A stretch of 64,000 nt of DNA from JAIQFF01 sp963725615 (GCA_963725615.1 CAVRZO010000001.1:248001-312000); one strand, 5' to 3'; positions 51,663 through 59,781 are shown, numbered from the stretch's first letter. Made by a program: numbers and translations. Notes: generated by a model from the letters alone, not told the origin.

Positions 51663-52286
51663 ATGAAGAAATGGAAACTAGACCGCATCATCAGCGTGGC
51701 CACTTTAGTCACGTCGCTGGTCGCTCTCATCCTTGTTCTGAAGAAGCCGGCGCCGGTGGCGCAACCACAGCCGGCGGCGACCGCGGCGGTCAATGCGGAA
51801 TCTTTTCAGCAGAAAGTGCAGCAGTTGGACCAGCCCAAGGTGGAGGGACAGCCTCCGGCTGAAGTTCGCATCAATTCGGACGAAGTGAGCGCGGCCCTGG
51901 CACAGGCAGCAGGACAGATTCCGCTGACAGCAACCTTACCTGCGATACCAGGCGTTGGGTCTCCGGAGACGCCGCTCGCGCCCGGGCAACCCGACGTCAA
52001 AGACTACCAGGTGAGTTTCGACGGCGATGTGGCGCATGGCCAGTTTCTTACCCAGATCGCCGGCAAGGATGTGTGGGTCACGCTCTCGGGACACCTCGGG
52101 TCCAAGGACGGCTACGCCACGTTCGATCCCACCGAATTCAAAGTGGGCGATCTGAATGTTCCCGTGTCACTGGTGAACGACGCTTTGCAGAAAAAGCTCA
52201 ACGAACAGCACGACCGCCTGAAGCTACCCGACAACGTAGGCGGGATGAAAGTTGAGAACGGCGAACTGGTGATGACCCAGAAATAG
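51663..52286 (+). CDS. Membrane-anchored periplasmic protein, unknown
   Basis: 207 aa from ATG 51663. An N-terminal anchor (IISVATLVTSLVALILVL) is followed by a Pro/Ala/Gln linker (about 30-110) and a C-terminal domain of about 90 residues (YQVSFDGDVAHGQFLTQIAG, KDVWVTLSGHLGSKDGYATF, FKVGDLNVPVSLVNDALQKK). That region looks like the membrane-proximal beta domain of small periplasmic proteins; no family is assigned. Confidence 0.75.
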   Translation: MKKWKLDRIISVATLVTSLVALILVLKKPAPVAQPQPAATAAVNAESFQQKVQQLDQPKVEGQPPAEVRINSDEVSAALAQAAGQIPLTATLPAIPGVGSPETPLAPGQPDVKDYQVSFDGDVAHGQFLTQIAGKDVWVTLSGHLGSKDGYATFDPTEFKVGDLNVPVSLVNDALQKKLNEQHDRLKLPDNVGGMKVENGELVMTQK

Positions 52287-52288
52287 CT

Positions 52289-52318
52289 CAGCCCGGCCGC
52301 ACTCCGGCAACCGGGCCG
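52289..52318. terminator. GC-rich stem-loop between convergent genes
   Basis: GCCCGG (52291-52296) pairs with CCGGGC (52311-52316), with flanking bases adding a partial stem. It begins 3 nt after the stop of the membrane-anchored gene and lies just before the stop of the convergent gene. No T-run, so termination is tentative. Confidence 0.45.
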
Positions 52319-52326
52319 AAACTGCC

Positions 52327-52761
52327 CTACTTCAGGTTCACTTCCCTCAAGATCATGGTGCTGACGATTTCGCGCATCTCTACACGCTTCTCACCCAGCT
52401 GTTGAGCGGCTTGCTTGGACCCCAGAATCTTGTCTCGTATGCTTTCCCCTTTGGCGGTCAAACCATCCATGGCGCCGAAATTCTTGTACTGAACTCCGAT
52501 CGCAATGTCCCAGTCCTGCGGGTCATGCTTGGTGGTGTTCAGAAACACCTTGTAATCGAGGATCACATTCTCTTTCTTCATTTCCTCATAGAGCAATTTG
52601 GTACTGGTCTGCAGAGTGGTCAGGTAAGCATCCATTTTGGTAGGAACGACGCGAATGAGGGTCACCTGCCAGATCGGGCCCTCGGTGTAGTGCTCTTGCG
52701 CCACTGCTTGTAGCGCGAAAAACAGAAACAATCCCAGGACCGATACCGTGTATCTCTTCAT
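52327..52761 (-). CDS. Exported protein of unknown function
   Basis: 144 aa from ATG 52761, with AAGGAG 9 nt upstream; the longer frame upstream runs through repeats. A signal peptide (YTVSVLGLFLFFALQAVAQ) precedes a compact domain: GPIWQVTLIRVVPTKMDAYL, TSTKLLYEEMKKENVILDYK, KHDPQDWDIAIGVQYKNFGA. It resembles the ferredoxin-like dimeric alpha-beta barrels (NIPSNAP/ABM-like) in pattern only. Confidence 0.75.
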   Translation of the reverse strand: MKRYTVSVLGLFLFFALQAVAQEHYTEGPIWQVTLIRVVPTKMDAYLTTLQTSTKLLYEEMKKENVILDYKVFLNTTKHDPQDWDIAIGVQYKNFGAMDGLTAKGESIRDKILGSKQAAQQLGEKRVEMREIVSTMILREVNLK

Positions 52762-52851
52762 GGGTGAACTTCTCCTTGAATGGATTGATTTCGGGAGAAT
52801 GATACGCCGTCGCGGCGGGGCGTCAAGCGCCGACGAAATTCGCACTAAAGG

Positions 52852-53073
52852 GCTGTCATCCTGAGCGCAGTCTTTCGTCCCGCGAAGCGGACGAAAGAAA
52901 ACGAAGGATCTCTGCATTCCGCGCCGCCCTCCATATGATCTCTGCTCAAATCCAAAGTGGATGCGCATCGGCAAATCTGGCGGGGTTGGTGCGCTGTTAT
53001 CGCCCGAAATGCATGGGTCCTTCGTCGGGAGCCCTTCGCGCAGCGAAGAGCTCCGTTTCCTCAGGATGACAGC
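52852..53073. repeat. GCTGTCATCCTGAG inverted repeat pair
   Basis: GCTGTCATCCTGAG (52852-52865) and CTCAGGATGACAGC (53060-53073) are perfect 14-bp outer arms. Inner hairpins are CTTTCGTCCcgcgaagcGGACGAAAG and AGCCCTTCGCGCAGCGAAGAGCT-like. No gene lies in 52762-53113. It is a separate family, with a cousin at 13280. Confidence 0.8.
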
Positions 53074-53113
53074 GGGTGACTGTTCACACTGGCCCGCTAC
53101 CGCAGATAAAACT

Positions 53114-54634
53114 TCACTGACCGGGCGTTCCCTGGAACAGCGGCCACAGCCGGTCGCCGATCACGCGATACAGGACGAACGCGCTGCCCGAGTCAGAAAC
53201 CTGGCGGAAGAGCAGCTCGCCGCGCCCGTCGCCGTCGGCGTCCACCGCGTCGATCAGTTCGAAGCGCGAGAGCACGTCGAAATGATTCGTGTCGGTCACG
53301 CTGGCGAACACCTTGTGCACCTCGCCATACATATCGTCGCGGGCCACCAGCGTGATGATGTATTGCAGATCGGACGTGGTATTGGGACGGACCGGCAGCC
53401 GCGCTTTGGCGGTCAGCACCACGATCGGCTCGTTGCTGTTGGAGAGATCAAACGTGTGCAGCTGCACATCTTCGAAGCTGGGCTCGGGCGGCTTTGCCTT
53501 GCTCGCCGGGCGCGACGCCCGGGCCGAAGGCTGCGATCCAGCCGATTCCGGCTGCGCCGCCCACGCACGCACCTCGTTAGCGGCCAGCGCCAGAATCTTC
53601 TTGCGCAACTTCTGTTCTTCGTCAGGCTTGAGGCTGTAGGCATACGGGCGCGGTTCGGGACCAGCAGCGTCTGAAATAGCAGGAATCAGCTGGACCGGTT
53701 CCGATGGAGCCAACGAGGTGGCTGATGCCCTGTGCAAGTCTTTCGCGGTTTTCGGTGACTCCAGCGCAGTGACCGCGGCATTTCGCTTTTTCAATTCAGC
53801 CGGAGTCGGCGCACCCCGCTTCAACACGGGACGATCCGCCTCCTCGGCAGGAGCTGAAACTGGCGACGACGATGCGGAAGCGACCTCCGTGGTGGCGGCG
53901 GGCCGCTTTAGCACCGGACGATCAGAATCTGCTTCCGATCCTGGAGCTTCCGACGAAGCCGTGGAAGCAGCAGGAGCGCTGGCCGGGGCGGGCCGCTTCA
54001 GCACAGGGCGGTCCGAATCGCCTTCGTCTCCCGGAGCGGCGGGCGGCGGGGATGCGGCAGGTGCGGACGTGGGCGCCGGAGAAGCCGCAGGGGCAGCTGG
54101 GCCTGCGGATGGAGCATCCTCCGGGGACTTGGCTTTCGGGCTCGCGCGCCTTAGTACCGGCGGACCTTCAGGTGCCTCGGGGGCCGGCTTGGACATGATG
54201 GCCCTCTTCTTGGCCGCCGCGTCTTTCGCTGCTGCAATTGCGCTGGCCGATTGCCAGGTTCCGGCTCCCCGCCAGGTGTTGTTTCCTTGCAAGGCGCCCG
54301 TAACCGTAAACAGTCCCAGGGAAACGCCGGTGCGAAAGCCTTCATATATCGTGCCACTCTCGAGTGCCATGGGCACCGGCGAGGCCTTGTACGCGCTGGC
54401 GTCGTAATATTCGCCGTCGTACAGAATGGTGATCGGAACCAGGCGGGCCTTGCCGCTTGCGGTCAACTCCACCAGACCCAGGGCGCGAGGCCCCTTGATC
54501 GCCTTCTTGGCGGCGGACTGGGCCGAGGCTAGTTGGGCCAGCATCAAGACCAATCCCGCCAGGATGACGGCCCGCCGTGCGGTGCGATATAACTTGGTGG
54601 CACCAAGCTTTGCAGAAACAGGAGACGCTGCCAT
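53114..54634 (-). CDS. Exported low-complexity protein with VLKR repeats
   Basis: 506 aa from ATG 54634; an upstream ATG at 54706 lies within the divergent bcp gene. A signal peptide (AVILAGLVLMLAQLASAQ) leads to an N-terminal domain of about 110 residues (LTASGKARLVPITILYDGEY, GIYEGFRTG-like). A Pro/Ala/Ser region carries the motif DSDRPVLKRPA/EADRPVLKRGA four times. The C-terminal domain (about 390-506) reads FEDVQLHTFDLSNSNEPIVV, ELIDAVDADGDGRGELLFRQ, typical of VCBS/integrin-like blades. Function unknown. Confidence 0.78.
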   Translation of the reverse strand: MAASPVSAKLGATKLYRTARRAVILAGLVLMLAQLASAQSAAKKAIKGPRALGLVELTASGKARLVPITILYDGEYYDASAYKASPVPMALESGTIYEGFRTGVSLGLFTVTGALQGNNTWRGAGTWQSASAIAAAKDAAAKKRAIMSKPAPEAPEGPPVLRRASPKAKSPEDAPSAGPAAPAASPAPTSAPAASPPPAAPGDEGDSDRPVLKRPAPASAPAASTASSEAPGSEADSDRPVLKRPAATTEVASASSSPVSAPAEEADRPVLKRGAPTPAELKKRNAAVTALESPKTAKDLHRASATSLAPSEPVQLIPAISDAAGPEPRPYAYSLKPDEEQKLRKKILALAANEVRAWAAQPESAGSQPSARASRPASKAKPPEPSFEDVQLHTFDLSNSNEPIVVLTAKARLPVRPNTTSDLQYIITLVARDDMYGEVHKVFASVTDTNHFDVLSRFELIDAVDADGDGRGELLFRQVSDSGSAFVLYRVIGDRLWPLFQGTPGQ

Positions 54635-55112
54635 GGCTATCGATATCAATGATAAAGCCCCTGACTTTACCTTGCCCGACCAGAATGGAGAAGAGGTTTC
54701 GCTCAAGGCTTTTCGTGGAAAATACGTAGTGCTATTTTTCTATCCCCGCGCCGATACTCCGGGCTGCACCATCGAGGCCTGCGAGTTCCGCGATTCTTAT
54801 AGAAAGATGCAGAATACCGGCGCCGTGCTGCTGGGCATCTCGCCGGACACGCCCAAAGCGCAAAAGAAATTCGAGGAAAAGTACAGCTTGCCTTTCACCT
54901 TGCTGGGCGATGCCGACAAGAAAGTATGCAACGCCTATGACGTGATCAAGGAGAAGAATATGTACGGGAAGAAAGTGATGGGAGTGGCGCGCACCACTTT
55001 TATCATCGGCCCGGATGGGAAGATCAAGCACATCTTCCACAAAGTAAAGCCCGAAGGCCATTCCGAAGAGGTACTGGCGTACCTGAAAGACGTCATCAAG
55101 GGCGCCGCATAA
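54633..55112 (+). CDS. bcp: Peroxiredoxin, bacterioferritin comigratory protein type
   Basis: 159 aa from ATG 54633, with AGGAG 9 nt upstream. KAPDFTLPDQNGEEVSLKAF, the active site FYPRADTPGCTIEACEFRDS with peroxidatic and resolving Cys five residues apart, then LLGISPDTPKAQKKFEEKYS. It reduces hydroperoxides with thioredoxin. Its start codon overlaps that of the divergent gene (CCATGG), so each promoter must lie inside the other gene. Confidence 0.94.
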   Translation: MAIDINDKAPDFTLPDQNGEEVSLKAFRGKYVVLFFYPRADTPGCTIEACEFRDSYRKMQNTGAVLLGISPDTPKAQKKFEEKYSLPFTLLGDADKKVCNAYDVIKEKNMYGKKVMGVARTTFIIGPDGKIKHIFHKVKPEGHSEEVLAYLKDVIKGAA

Positions 55113-55118
55113 GTACGA

Positions 55119-55243
55119 ACCACGTAGGAGCGGGTACCCTCACCCGCCCGGCCGGGCAAAGCCCGGCTGGTTTTCTTTCCCGTAGAGAAACGCTTGGCGA
55201 GCTTCGCTCGCCAAGCCCGGACCAGGGCGTCCGGGCCTACGTA
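55119..55243. repeat. Inverted REP pair, GTAGG heads
   Basis: ACCACGTAGG + AGCGGGTaccctCACCCGCC + GCCGGGCaaaGCCCGGC at the left. At the right are TTGGCGAGCttcGCTCGCCAA, then CCCGGACcagggcGTCCGGG + CCTACGT. Convergent spacer between bcp and the glycine-zipper protein. The two sides have different arms. Confidence 0.88.
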
Positions 55244-55255
55244 TGTCGAGACGTA

Positions 55256-55810
55256 TTATTTGCTGACTGTCGTAAACGTCAAAGCGGTCTCAACCGGAAT
55301 TACAGCCTCTTCCTTACCCGTCGCAACCGCCACGCCCGTGCCCGCCCCGGCGCCGACGCCCGCCCCGATCGCGGCGCCTTTGCCTCCACCCGCCAGCGCG
55401 CCAATCAAGGCCCCGGCCGCAGCGCCGCCGCCGATTTTCGTGGCGTTGCTCTTGGTATGGCCCTTGCCCTTGGCCGAGTAAGCATGGGTCGCGATGGAAA
55501 CCATGTGTCCGTTGACTTGTACGCCCGTCAGCCGCAGCGTGAGCTCTCCCGGAGCGTGCAGGCGCCCGCTGGACTTCGCCGACGTTACCTTGCCTCGTAC
55601 CGGCGCGCCCGTTCGGGCCAGGGTTTTGCCATTGACCACGAGTGGATGAGCCAGTGTGGCGTCAAATCTATCGCCAGCTTTGGCCGTACCGGAACTGATC
55701 TCGGATCCCACGCGTACCGTCAGCCGGGTGCCCGCGGGAATGGTTTGCGCCGCCGCAGCCAGCGCCATCAACGTCAATAAAGCAGAAATCTTGAGCGATC
55801 TCCCCAGCAT
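55256..55810 (-). CDS. Exported protein with glycine-zipper region
   Basis: 184 aa from ATG 55810, with AGGAGG 5 nt upstream. A signal peptide (ISALLTLMALAAAAQ) precedes TIPAGTRLTVRVGSEISSGT and KAGDRFDATLAHPLVVNGKT, a beta domain found in many acidobacterial exported proteins. Near the end is a glycine zipper (GGGAAAGALIGALAGGGKGA, AIGAGVGAGAGTG), which often packs in membranes. Role unknown. Confidence 0.82.
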   Translation of the reverse strand: MLGRSLKISALLTLMALAAAAQTIPAGTRLTVRVGSEISSGTAKAGDRFDATLAHPLVVNGKTLARTGAPVRGKVTSAKSSGRLHAPGELTLRLTGVQVNGHMVSIATHAYSAKGKGHTKSNATKIGGGAAAGALIGALAGGGKGAAIGAGVGAGAGTGVAVATGKEEAVIPVETALTFTTVSK

Positions 55811-55859
55811 GAATCCTCCTTCAGGATTGTGACCCGTGGCACTATTATGCGGTGAGGCG

Positions 55860-56492
55860 ATGAGGATAGCCAAGAGCAGAAATTCGTCAGCACTGGTGCC
55901 GCTCACCAGCAAGTTCTACGCGCGCGATCCTCGCGTCGTCAGCCGCGGATTGTTAGGCAAGGTCCTTATACGGCGCCAGCACAGAAAGCTCCTGACTGCC
56001 CGGATCGTGGAGGTGGAAGCCTATCTGGGTGAAAACGATCCCGCCTCTCACTCTTTCAGCGGACGCACCGACCGCAACTTCGTGCTCTTCGGCCCGCCCG
56101 GCATTTCCTATGTGTATTTCATTTACGGCAATCATTATCTATTCAACGTCTCCTGCCGCCCCGACGGAGAAGCCGGAGGCGTGCTGTTCCGCGCCCTCGA
56201 ACCAATTTCCGGAATTGAGCAGATGGCGCAAGCGCGCGATCTCTCGATGGAGGAGGCCGCCGACTTGCGCATCCTGACCAGTGGGCCAGGACGCCTCGCC
56301 GAAGCTTTCGGCATTACGCGTGAGCGCGACAACGAGAAAGACCTGACCAGCCCGAAGTCAGACCTCATCATTGTGGACGACGGCTTCCGGCCGGGTCGCA
56401 TCGAAGTGACGCCGCGCATCGGCATCACGAAAGCGGCAGAGCGTCCGTTGCGCTACATCATTGCAGGAAATAAATTCGTATCGCGGGGCTGA
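55860..56492 (+). CDS. 3-methyladenine / alkyladenine DNA glycosylase (AAG type)
   Basis: 210 aa from ATG 55860; an upstream GTG at 55836 is less likely. The AAG pattern is KFYARDPRVVSRGLLGKVLI, RIVEVEAYLGENDPASHSFS (with the catalytic Glu and Tyr region), GPPGISYVYFIYGNHYLFNV, LTSGPGRLAEAFGI. It excises alkylated purines. Complete. The stop is followed by a REP pair after 6 nt. Confidence 0.93.
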   Translation: MRIAKSRNSSALVPLTSKFYARDPRVVSRGLLGKVLIRRQHRKLLTARIVEVEAYLGENDPASHSFSGRTDRNFVLFGPPGISYVYFIYGNHYLFNVSCRPDGEAGGVLFRALEPISGIEQMAQARDLSMEEAADLRILTSGPGRLAEAFGITRERDNEKDLTSPKSDLIIVDDGFRPGRIEVTPRIGITKAAERPLRYIIAGNKFVSRG

Positions 56493-56498
56493 GCACGA

Positions 56499-56610
56499 AC
56501 CACGTAGGGGCGGGTGCCCTCACCCGCCCGGCAGTTTTTGCCTGATCCCACCGCTGAAATCGGCGAGCTCCGCTCGCCCGCCCGGACGAGGGCGTCCGGG
56601 CCTACGTGGT
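56499..56610. repeat. Inverted REP pair overlapping the panC stop
   Basis: ACCACGTAGG + GGCGGGTGccctCACCCGCC at the left, CGGCGAGCtccGCTCGCCG in the middle, then CCCGGACGagggCGTCCGGG + CCTACGTGGT at the right. The right head carries the panC stop codon. Confidence 0.9.
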
Positions 56611-57462
56611 CCGTGGTCCCGGCTGCAACACGATGTTGTCAATTAGGCGCGCTTTGCCCACGAACGCCGCCACCGCCACCAGCGCCGCACGCGAGAGATC
56701 GTGAACCGGCTCAAGCGTCTCGGGATCCACAATCTCGAAGTAGTCGAGTCGCACAGACGGCTCGTGCGCGAAAACCCGGCTTCCAGCCTCGATCAGCGCG
56801 TGCACCTTGCGATCGCCCTGATCGAATCGCTCTTGCACTGCCCTCAGTGAGCGATTGATCACCAGCGCCGATTTTCGCTGCTGCGCGTCAAGATACGCGT
56901 TGCGCGAGCTCATCGCCAGGCCATCCGGTTCGCGTATGATCGGGCAGACCACAACCTGCACTGGAATATTCAGATCGCGTACCATCCGGCGGATGATGGT
57001 TGACTGGGCAGCATCTTTCTGGCCGAAGAAGGCCCGGTCAGGTTCCACGATGTTGAAAAGCTTTGAGACCACCGTGGTCACACCGCGAAAATGTCCAGGA
57101 CGCGAACGCCCGCAGAGCTTGTCGCTGAGCCCTTCGACTGCAACATAGGTAACGGCGCCCGCCGGATACATCTCTTCCACGCTGGGAGCGAAAATGAAAT
57201 CCACGCCTTCCCGCTCGAGCAGTTCGCGATCGCGATCAAAAGTTCGCGGATACTTGCCCAGGTCTTCATTCGGGCCGAACTGCAGGGGATTCACGAAAAT
57301 CGAGGCCGCGACCAAATCGCACTGCGCCTTGGCCGCCCGCACCAGCGAGAGATGACCTTCGTGGAGCGCTCCCATGGTGGGCACCAGCCCAAGGCTCTTG
57401 CCCTCGCGCCGGGCCGCGCGGCTGGCGGCGCGCATTTCGTCGATGCTGGGGAAGACTTTCAT
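56602..57462 (-). CDS. panC: Pantothenate synthetase
   Basis: 286 aa. It condenses pantoate with beta-alanine using ATP. Motifs are LGLVPTMGALHEGHLSLVR (HIGH-like), FVNPLQFGPNEDLGKYPRT, LCGRSRPGHFRGVTTVVSKL, FGQKDAAQSTIIRRM, and the KMSKS-like GLAMSSRNAYLD. Complete. The last residues (RTT) and the TAG stop come from a REP head. It is downstream of panB on the same strand; coaX, the next enzyme, is at 27626. Confidence 0.95.
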   Translation of the reverse strand: MKVFPSIDEMRAASRAARREGKSLGLVPTMGALHEGHLSLVRAAKAQCDLVAASIFVNPLQFGPNEDLGKYPRTFDRDRELLEREGVDFIFAPSVEEMYPAGAVTYVAVEGLSDKLCGRSRPGHFRGVTTVVSKLFNIVEPDRAFFGQKDAAQSTIIRRMVRDLNIPVQVVVCPIIREPDGLAMSSRNAYLDAQQRKSALVINRSLRAVQERFDQGDRKVHALIEAGSRVFAHEPSVRLDYFEIVDPETLEPVHDLSRAALVAVAAFVGKARLIDNIVLQPGPRTT

Positions 57463-57493
57463 GACAATGATTGTCGCTGAGGCAACACAATCG

Positions 57494-57777
57494 TCAGGCG
57501 GAGGGAACCGAGGAGATTAGGACGTGCATGCTCTCCAGAGTTCCGGCCACGATCGCCCGGTTGTTGCGAATCTTTACATCGTCGTCGCAGAACCTTTCAT
57601 GCCGATTTTCAGTGACCGCGACGACACGCCCGTACGGCCACGCCGATGGCGGTAGATTGCCCAGCGCCAGAGTCAGTTCTTCCGGTTTCAAAAGTGCGCT
57701 CCAAATGATCGTCAGGATCGAGCAGACGCGACCCCGTCCGCTCGAATGATCAGATAGGGATTCCGCCAGCCCGTCAT
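57494..57777 (-). pseudogene. Small gene between panB and panC with two frameshifts
   Basis: No frame is open through it, but joining three gives a coherent product of about 93 aa: ATG 57777 MTGWRNPYLIIRADGV, then LLDPDDHLERT, then LKPEELTLALGNLPPSAWPY, GRVVAVTENRHER and VAGTLESMHVLISSVPSA to the TAA-side end at 57494. Each join needs one extra base removed (near 57730 and 57692), and the total length (284 = 282 + 2) fits this. Unknown family. Whether these are real mutations or sequence errors cannot be told here. Confidence 0.6.
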
Positions 57778-57946
57778 ATGCACTTAGGCTGCGATACTTC
57801 TCCGAGTGGGCCGGGGATGGCCGAGAATGCGTGTCGTTGTTAGGGTCGCCGTGGGATCGGGAGGTTTTGGGGCCGGCAGAACAGGAAACCAGAAGCAGAC
57901 CACGGCAGTCGCGAAAAGACCCAGACGCGAATGTCTCATTCGGCCT

Positions 57947-58838
57947 CTAGCGCCTCATCGCGCGCTTGCGTTCCAGCACCGTGTCCAGCGCCGCCCGCGT
58001 TTCTTTCGGCAGGTGGTAGGACTCTTCGTCAGACGGATATTGGCGCGCAGCGACGTCGGCACGGAACGCTTCCACCGCGACGGTGATGGCCGCGCCCACA
58101 TTCGCGTAACGCCGAACGAACTTTGCCGGATGTCCAAAGCTGAGATTCAGCATGTCATGGAAGACCAGCACCTGGCCGTCGCAATCCGGCCCAGCGCCGA
58201 TGCCGATGGTTGGCGTCTCGACTTCGGCCGTAATCATGGCTGCGACTTCGCGCGGGATGCCTTCGAGAACCATCAGAGCCACTCCTGCGCGATCGAGCGC
58301 AACCGCATCGCGCATGAGCTGCTCTACGCCGCTGAGATTTTTGCCCTGTACCTTGTAGCCGCCCATCACGTTCACGGACTGCGGAGTGAGACCGATGTGT
58401 CCCGGCCACTGGAATCTCGGCATCAATGATGCGGCGGATCAGGTCGGCACGCTTCTCGCCGCCTTCGATCTTCACCACTTCCGCCCCCGCTTCTTTCACA
58501 AAACGGGAGGCATTCCGCACCGCTTCAATGGGGTCAGACTGATACGACCCGAACGGCATGTCCGCCACCAACAATGCATGCTTCACGCCGCGGTGGGCGG
58601 CGCGGGTGTGGTGCAGCATCTCGTCAATCGTGACCGACAGTGTGTTCTCGTAGCCCAGCATGGTCTGGGCCAGCGAATCGCCGACCAGGACAATGTCAAT
58701 GCCGGCCTCGTCGATCAGGCGCGCGCTGGAATAGTCGTAGGCGGTGAGACAAGTAATCGGTTCGTGGTGGAGTTTCTTGTCGCGAAGAGAAGAGACGGTA
58801 ATCTTGCGGCGAGGTTCGCCGATGGGAACCAGACTCAC
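57947..58838 (-). pseudogene. panB: Ketopantoate hydroxymethyltransferase, one frameshift
   Basis: From GTG 58838 (GGAGG 5 nt upstream): LTAYDYSSARLIDEAGIDIV, LVGDSLAQTMLGYENTLSVT, MPFGSYQ and VKIEGGEKRADLIRRIIDAE match PanB. After IPVAG the frame shifts; the continuation HIGLTPQSVNVMGGYKVQG, AITAEVETPTIGIGAGPDCD and GQVLVFHDMLNL is in another frame, complete to 57947. One base too many near 58406 (GGG for GG) explains it, and the length (892 = 3n+1) agrees. As panC is intact, an error in the sequence is plausible. Confidence 0.85.
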
Positions 58839-58952
58839 GATGTCCTCCAGTGCCCCTCCGCAACCCGGCGGATAGAGCCTGTCTACATCTTGGATGCTAC
58901 GGGAGCTATTGTAGCCGCAAACAGTTCGCAGGTCGATAGGCGCCATCAGTGG

Positions 58953-59000
58953 CCACGTAGGGGCAGGTGTCCCACCTGCCCAGCCGAGCAAAGCTCGGCA
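58953..59000 (+). repeat. Single REP, GTAGG head with two hairpins
   Basis: CCACGTAGG + GGCAGGTGtcccACCTGCC, then GCCGAGCaaaGCTCGGC. There is no mirrored copy. It lies upstream of panB and the vapBC operon. Confidence 0.88.
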
Positions 59001-59057
59001 TTTCTGCGAGATAGCGTCAGGGGGAGAAACTTATTAGGTAAGATGCTAACAAGATTG

Positions 59058-59075
59058 TCTTACTTTATAGTAAGA
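59058..59075. promoter_or_regulatory. Inverted repeat at the vapBC start, likely operator
   Basis: TCTTACT-ttat-AGTAAGA ends 7 nt before the antitoxin ATG at 59083. It fits autoregulation of a toxin-antitoxin operon by the AbrB-type antitoxin. Confidence 0.6.
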
Positions 59076-59082
59076 TAGCGCT

Positions 59083-59334
59083 ATGACTGCTTATCGCACG
59101 GTTATCAGTTCCAGGGGCCAGGTAGTGATCCCAGCGGAACTGCGGCAGCAACTGGGGCTTGAAAAAGGCACTCGGGCCACTTGGAGCGAAGACCGGGGAC
59201 GGCTCGTGTTGACCCCGATGACCGAGAAGCGGCTCGACGAGATCATGGGTTTCCTGAAGCCGGCACCGGGCGAGCCCTCCATGTTCGAGGAAATATTCGC
59301 GGAGCGCGAACGCGAACGCAAGCGAGAGAAATAA
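59083..59334 (+). CDS. AbrB-fold antitoxin (VapB-like)
   Basis: 83 aa. The N-terminal SpoVT/AbrB swapped-hairpin (YRTVISSRGQVVIPAELRQQ, LGLEKGTRATW) binds DNA; the C-terminal helix (EKRLDEIMGFL...) and the Arg/Glu tail probably neutralise the toxin. The stop is 3 nt before the toxin start, so the two are one operon. Confidence 0.9.
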   Translation: MTAYRTVISSRGQVVIPAELRQQLGLEKGTRATWSEDRGRLVLTPMTEKRLDEIMGFLKPAPGEPSMFEEIFAERERERKREK

Positions 59335-59337
59335 ATA

Positions 59338-59781
59338 GTGACCTCCGCCGCTTCTCGGAGCAGTCGCCGACGCTATGTTCTCGATGCCAACGCCTTGACC
59401 GGCTTCTTCGAGGACCGGCGCGCGGTGGCCGAGAAGGTTCGCCACATGCTGGTGGAGGCGCTGCGCCACGAAGTGCCTCTTTTGATGTCGGCCGTCAATT
59501 GGGGCGAGGTCTTCTACATCACCTGGAGACGCCACGGCGAGGCCAAGGCGCGGGAAGCGGAGGCTGCTCTGCGGGAGATGCCAATTACGGTTATCGTGGT
59601 GGACGCGGAGAGGGCTACCCGGGCTGGCGCACTGAAACAAAAACACGGCCTGGGCTACGCCGATGCCTTAGCCGCTGGACTCGCAATCGAGCAGGGCGCG
59701 TGGCTGGTGACAGCCGATCCTGAGTTTTCGAAAGTGGGAAAGGGACTGTCGCTTTACCCGTTGCCCCGATACGAGAAGTAG
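59338..59781 (+). CDS. PIN-domain toxin (VapC-like ribonuclease)
   Basis: 147 aa from GTG 59338. PIN acidic residues are seen in YVLDANALTGFFEDR, SAVNWGEVFYITWRRHG, and GLGYADALAAGLAIEQGAWL with TADPEF. VapC toxins cleave tRNA or other RNA in a Mg-dependent way. Intact. It is paired with the AbrB-type gene upstream. Confidence 0.9.
   Translation: MTSAASRSSRRRYVLDANALTGFFEDRRAVAEKVRHMLVEALRHEVPLLMSAVNWGEVFYITWRRHGEAKAREAEAALREMPITVIVVDAERATRAGALKQKHGLGYADALAAGLAIEQGAWLVTADPEFSKVGKGLSLYPLPRYEK

Noticed and set aside
51656..51862. Alternative frame starting ATGCTTGATGAAG
   Set aside because: Out of frame with the membrane-anchored protein and without motif; ATG 51663 gives a typical signal anchor.
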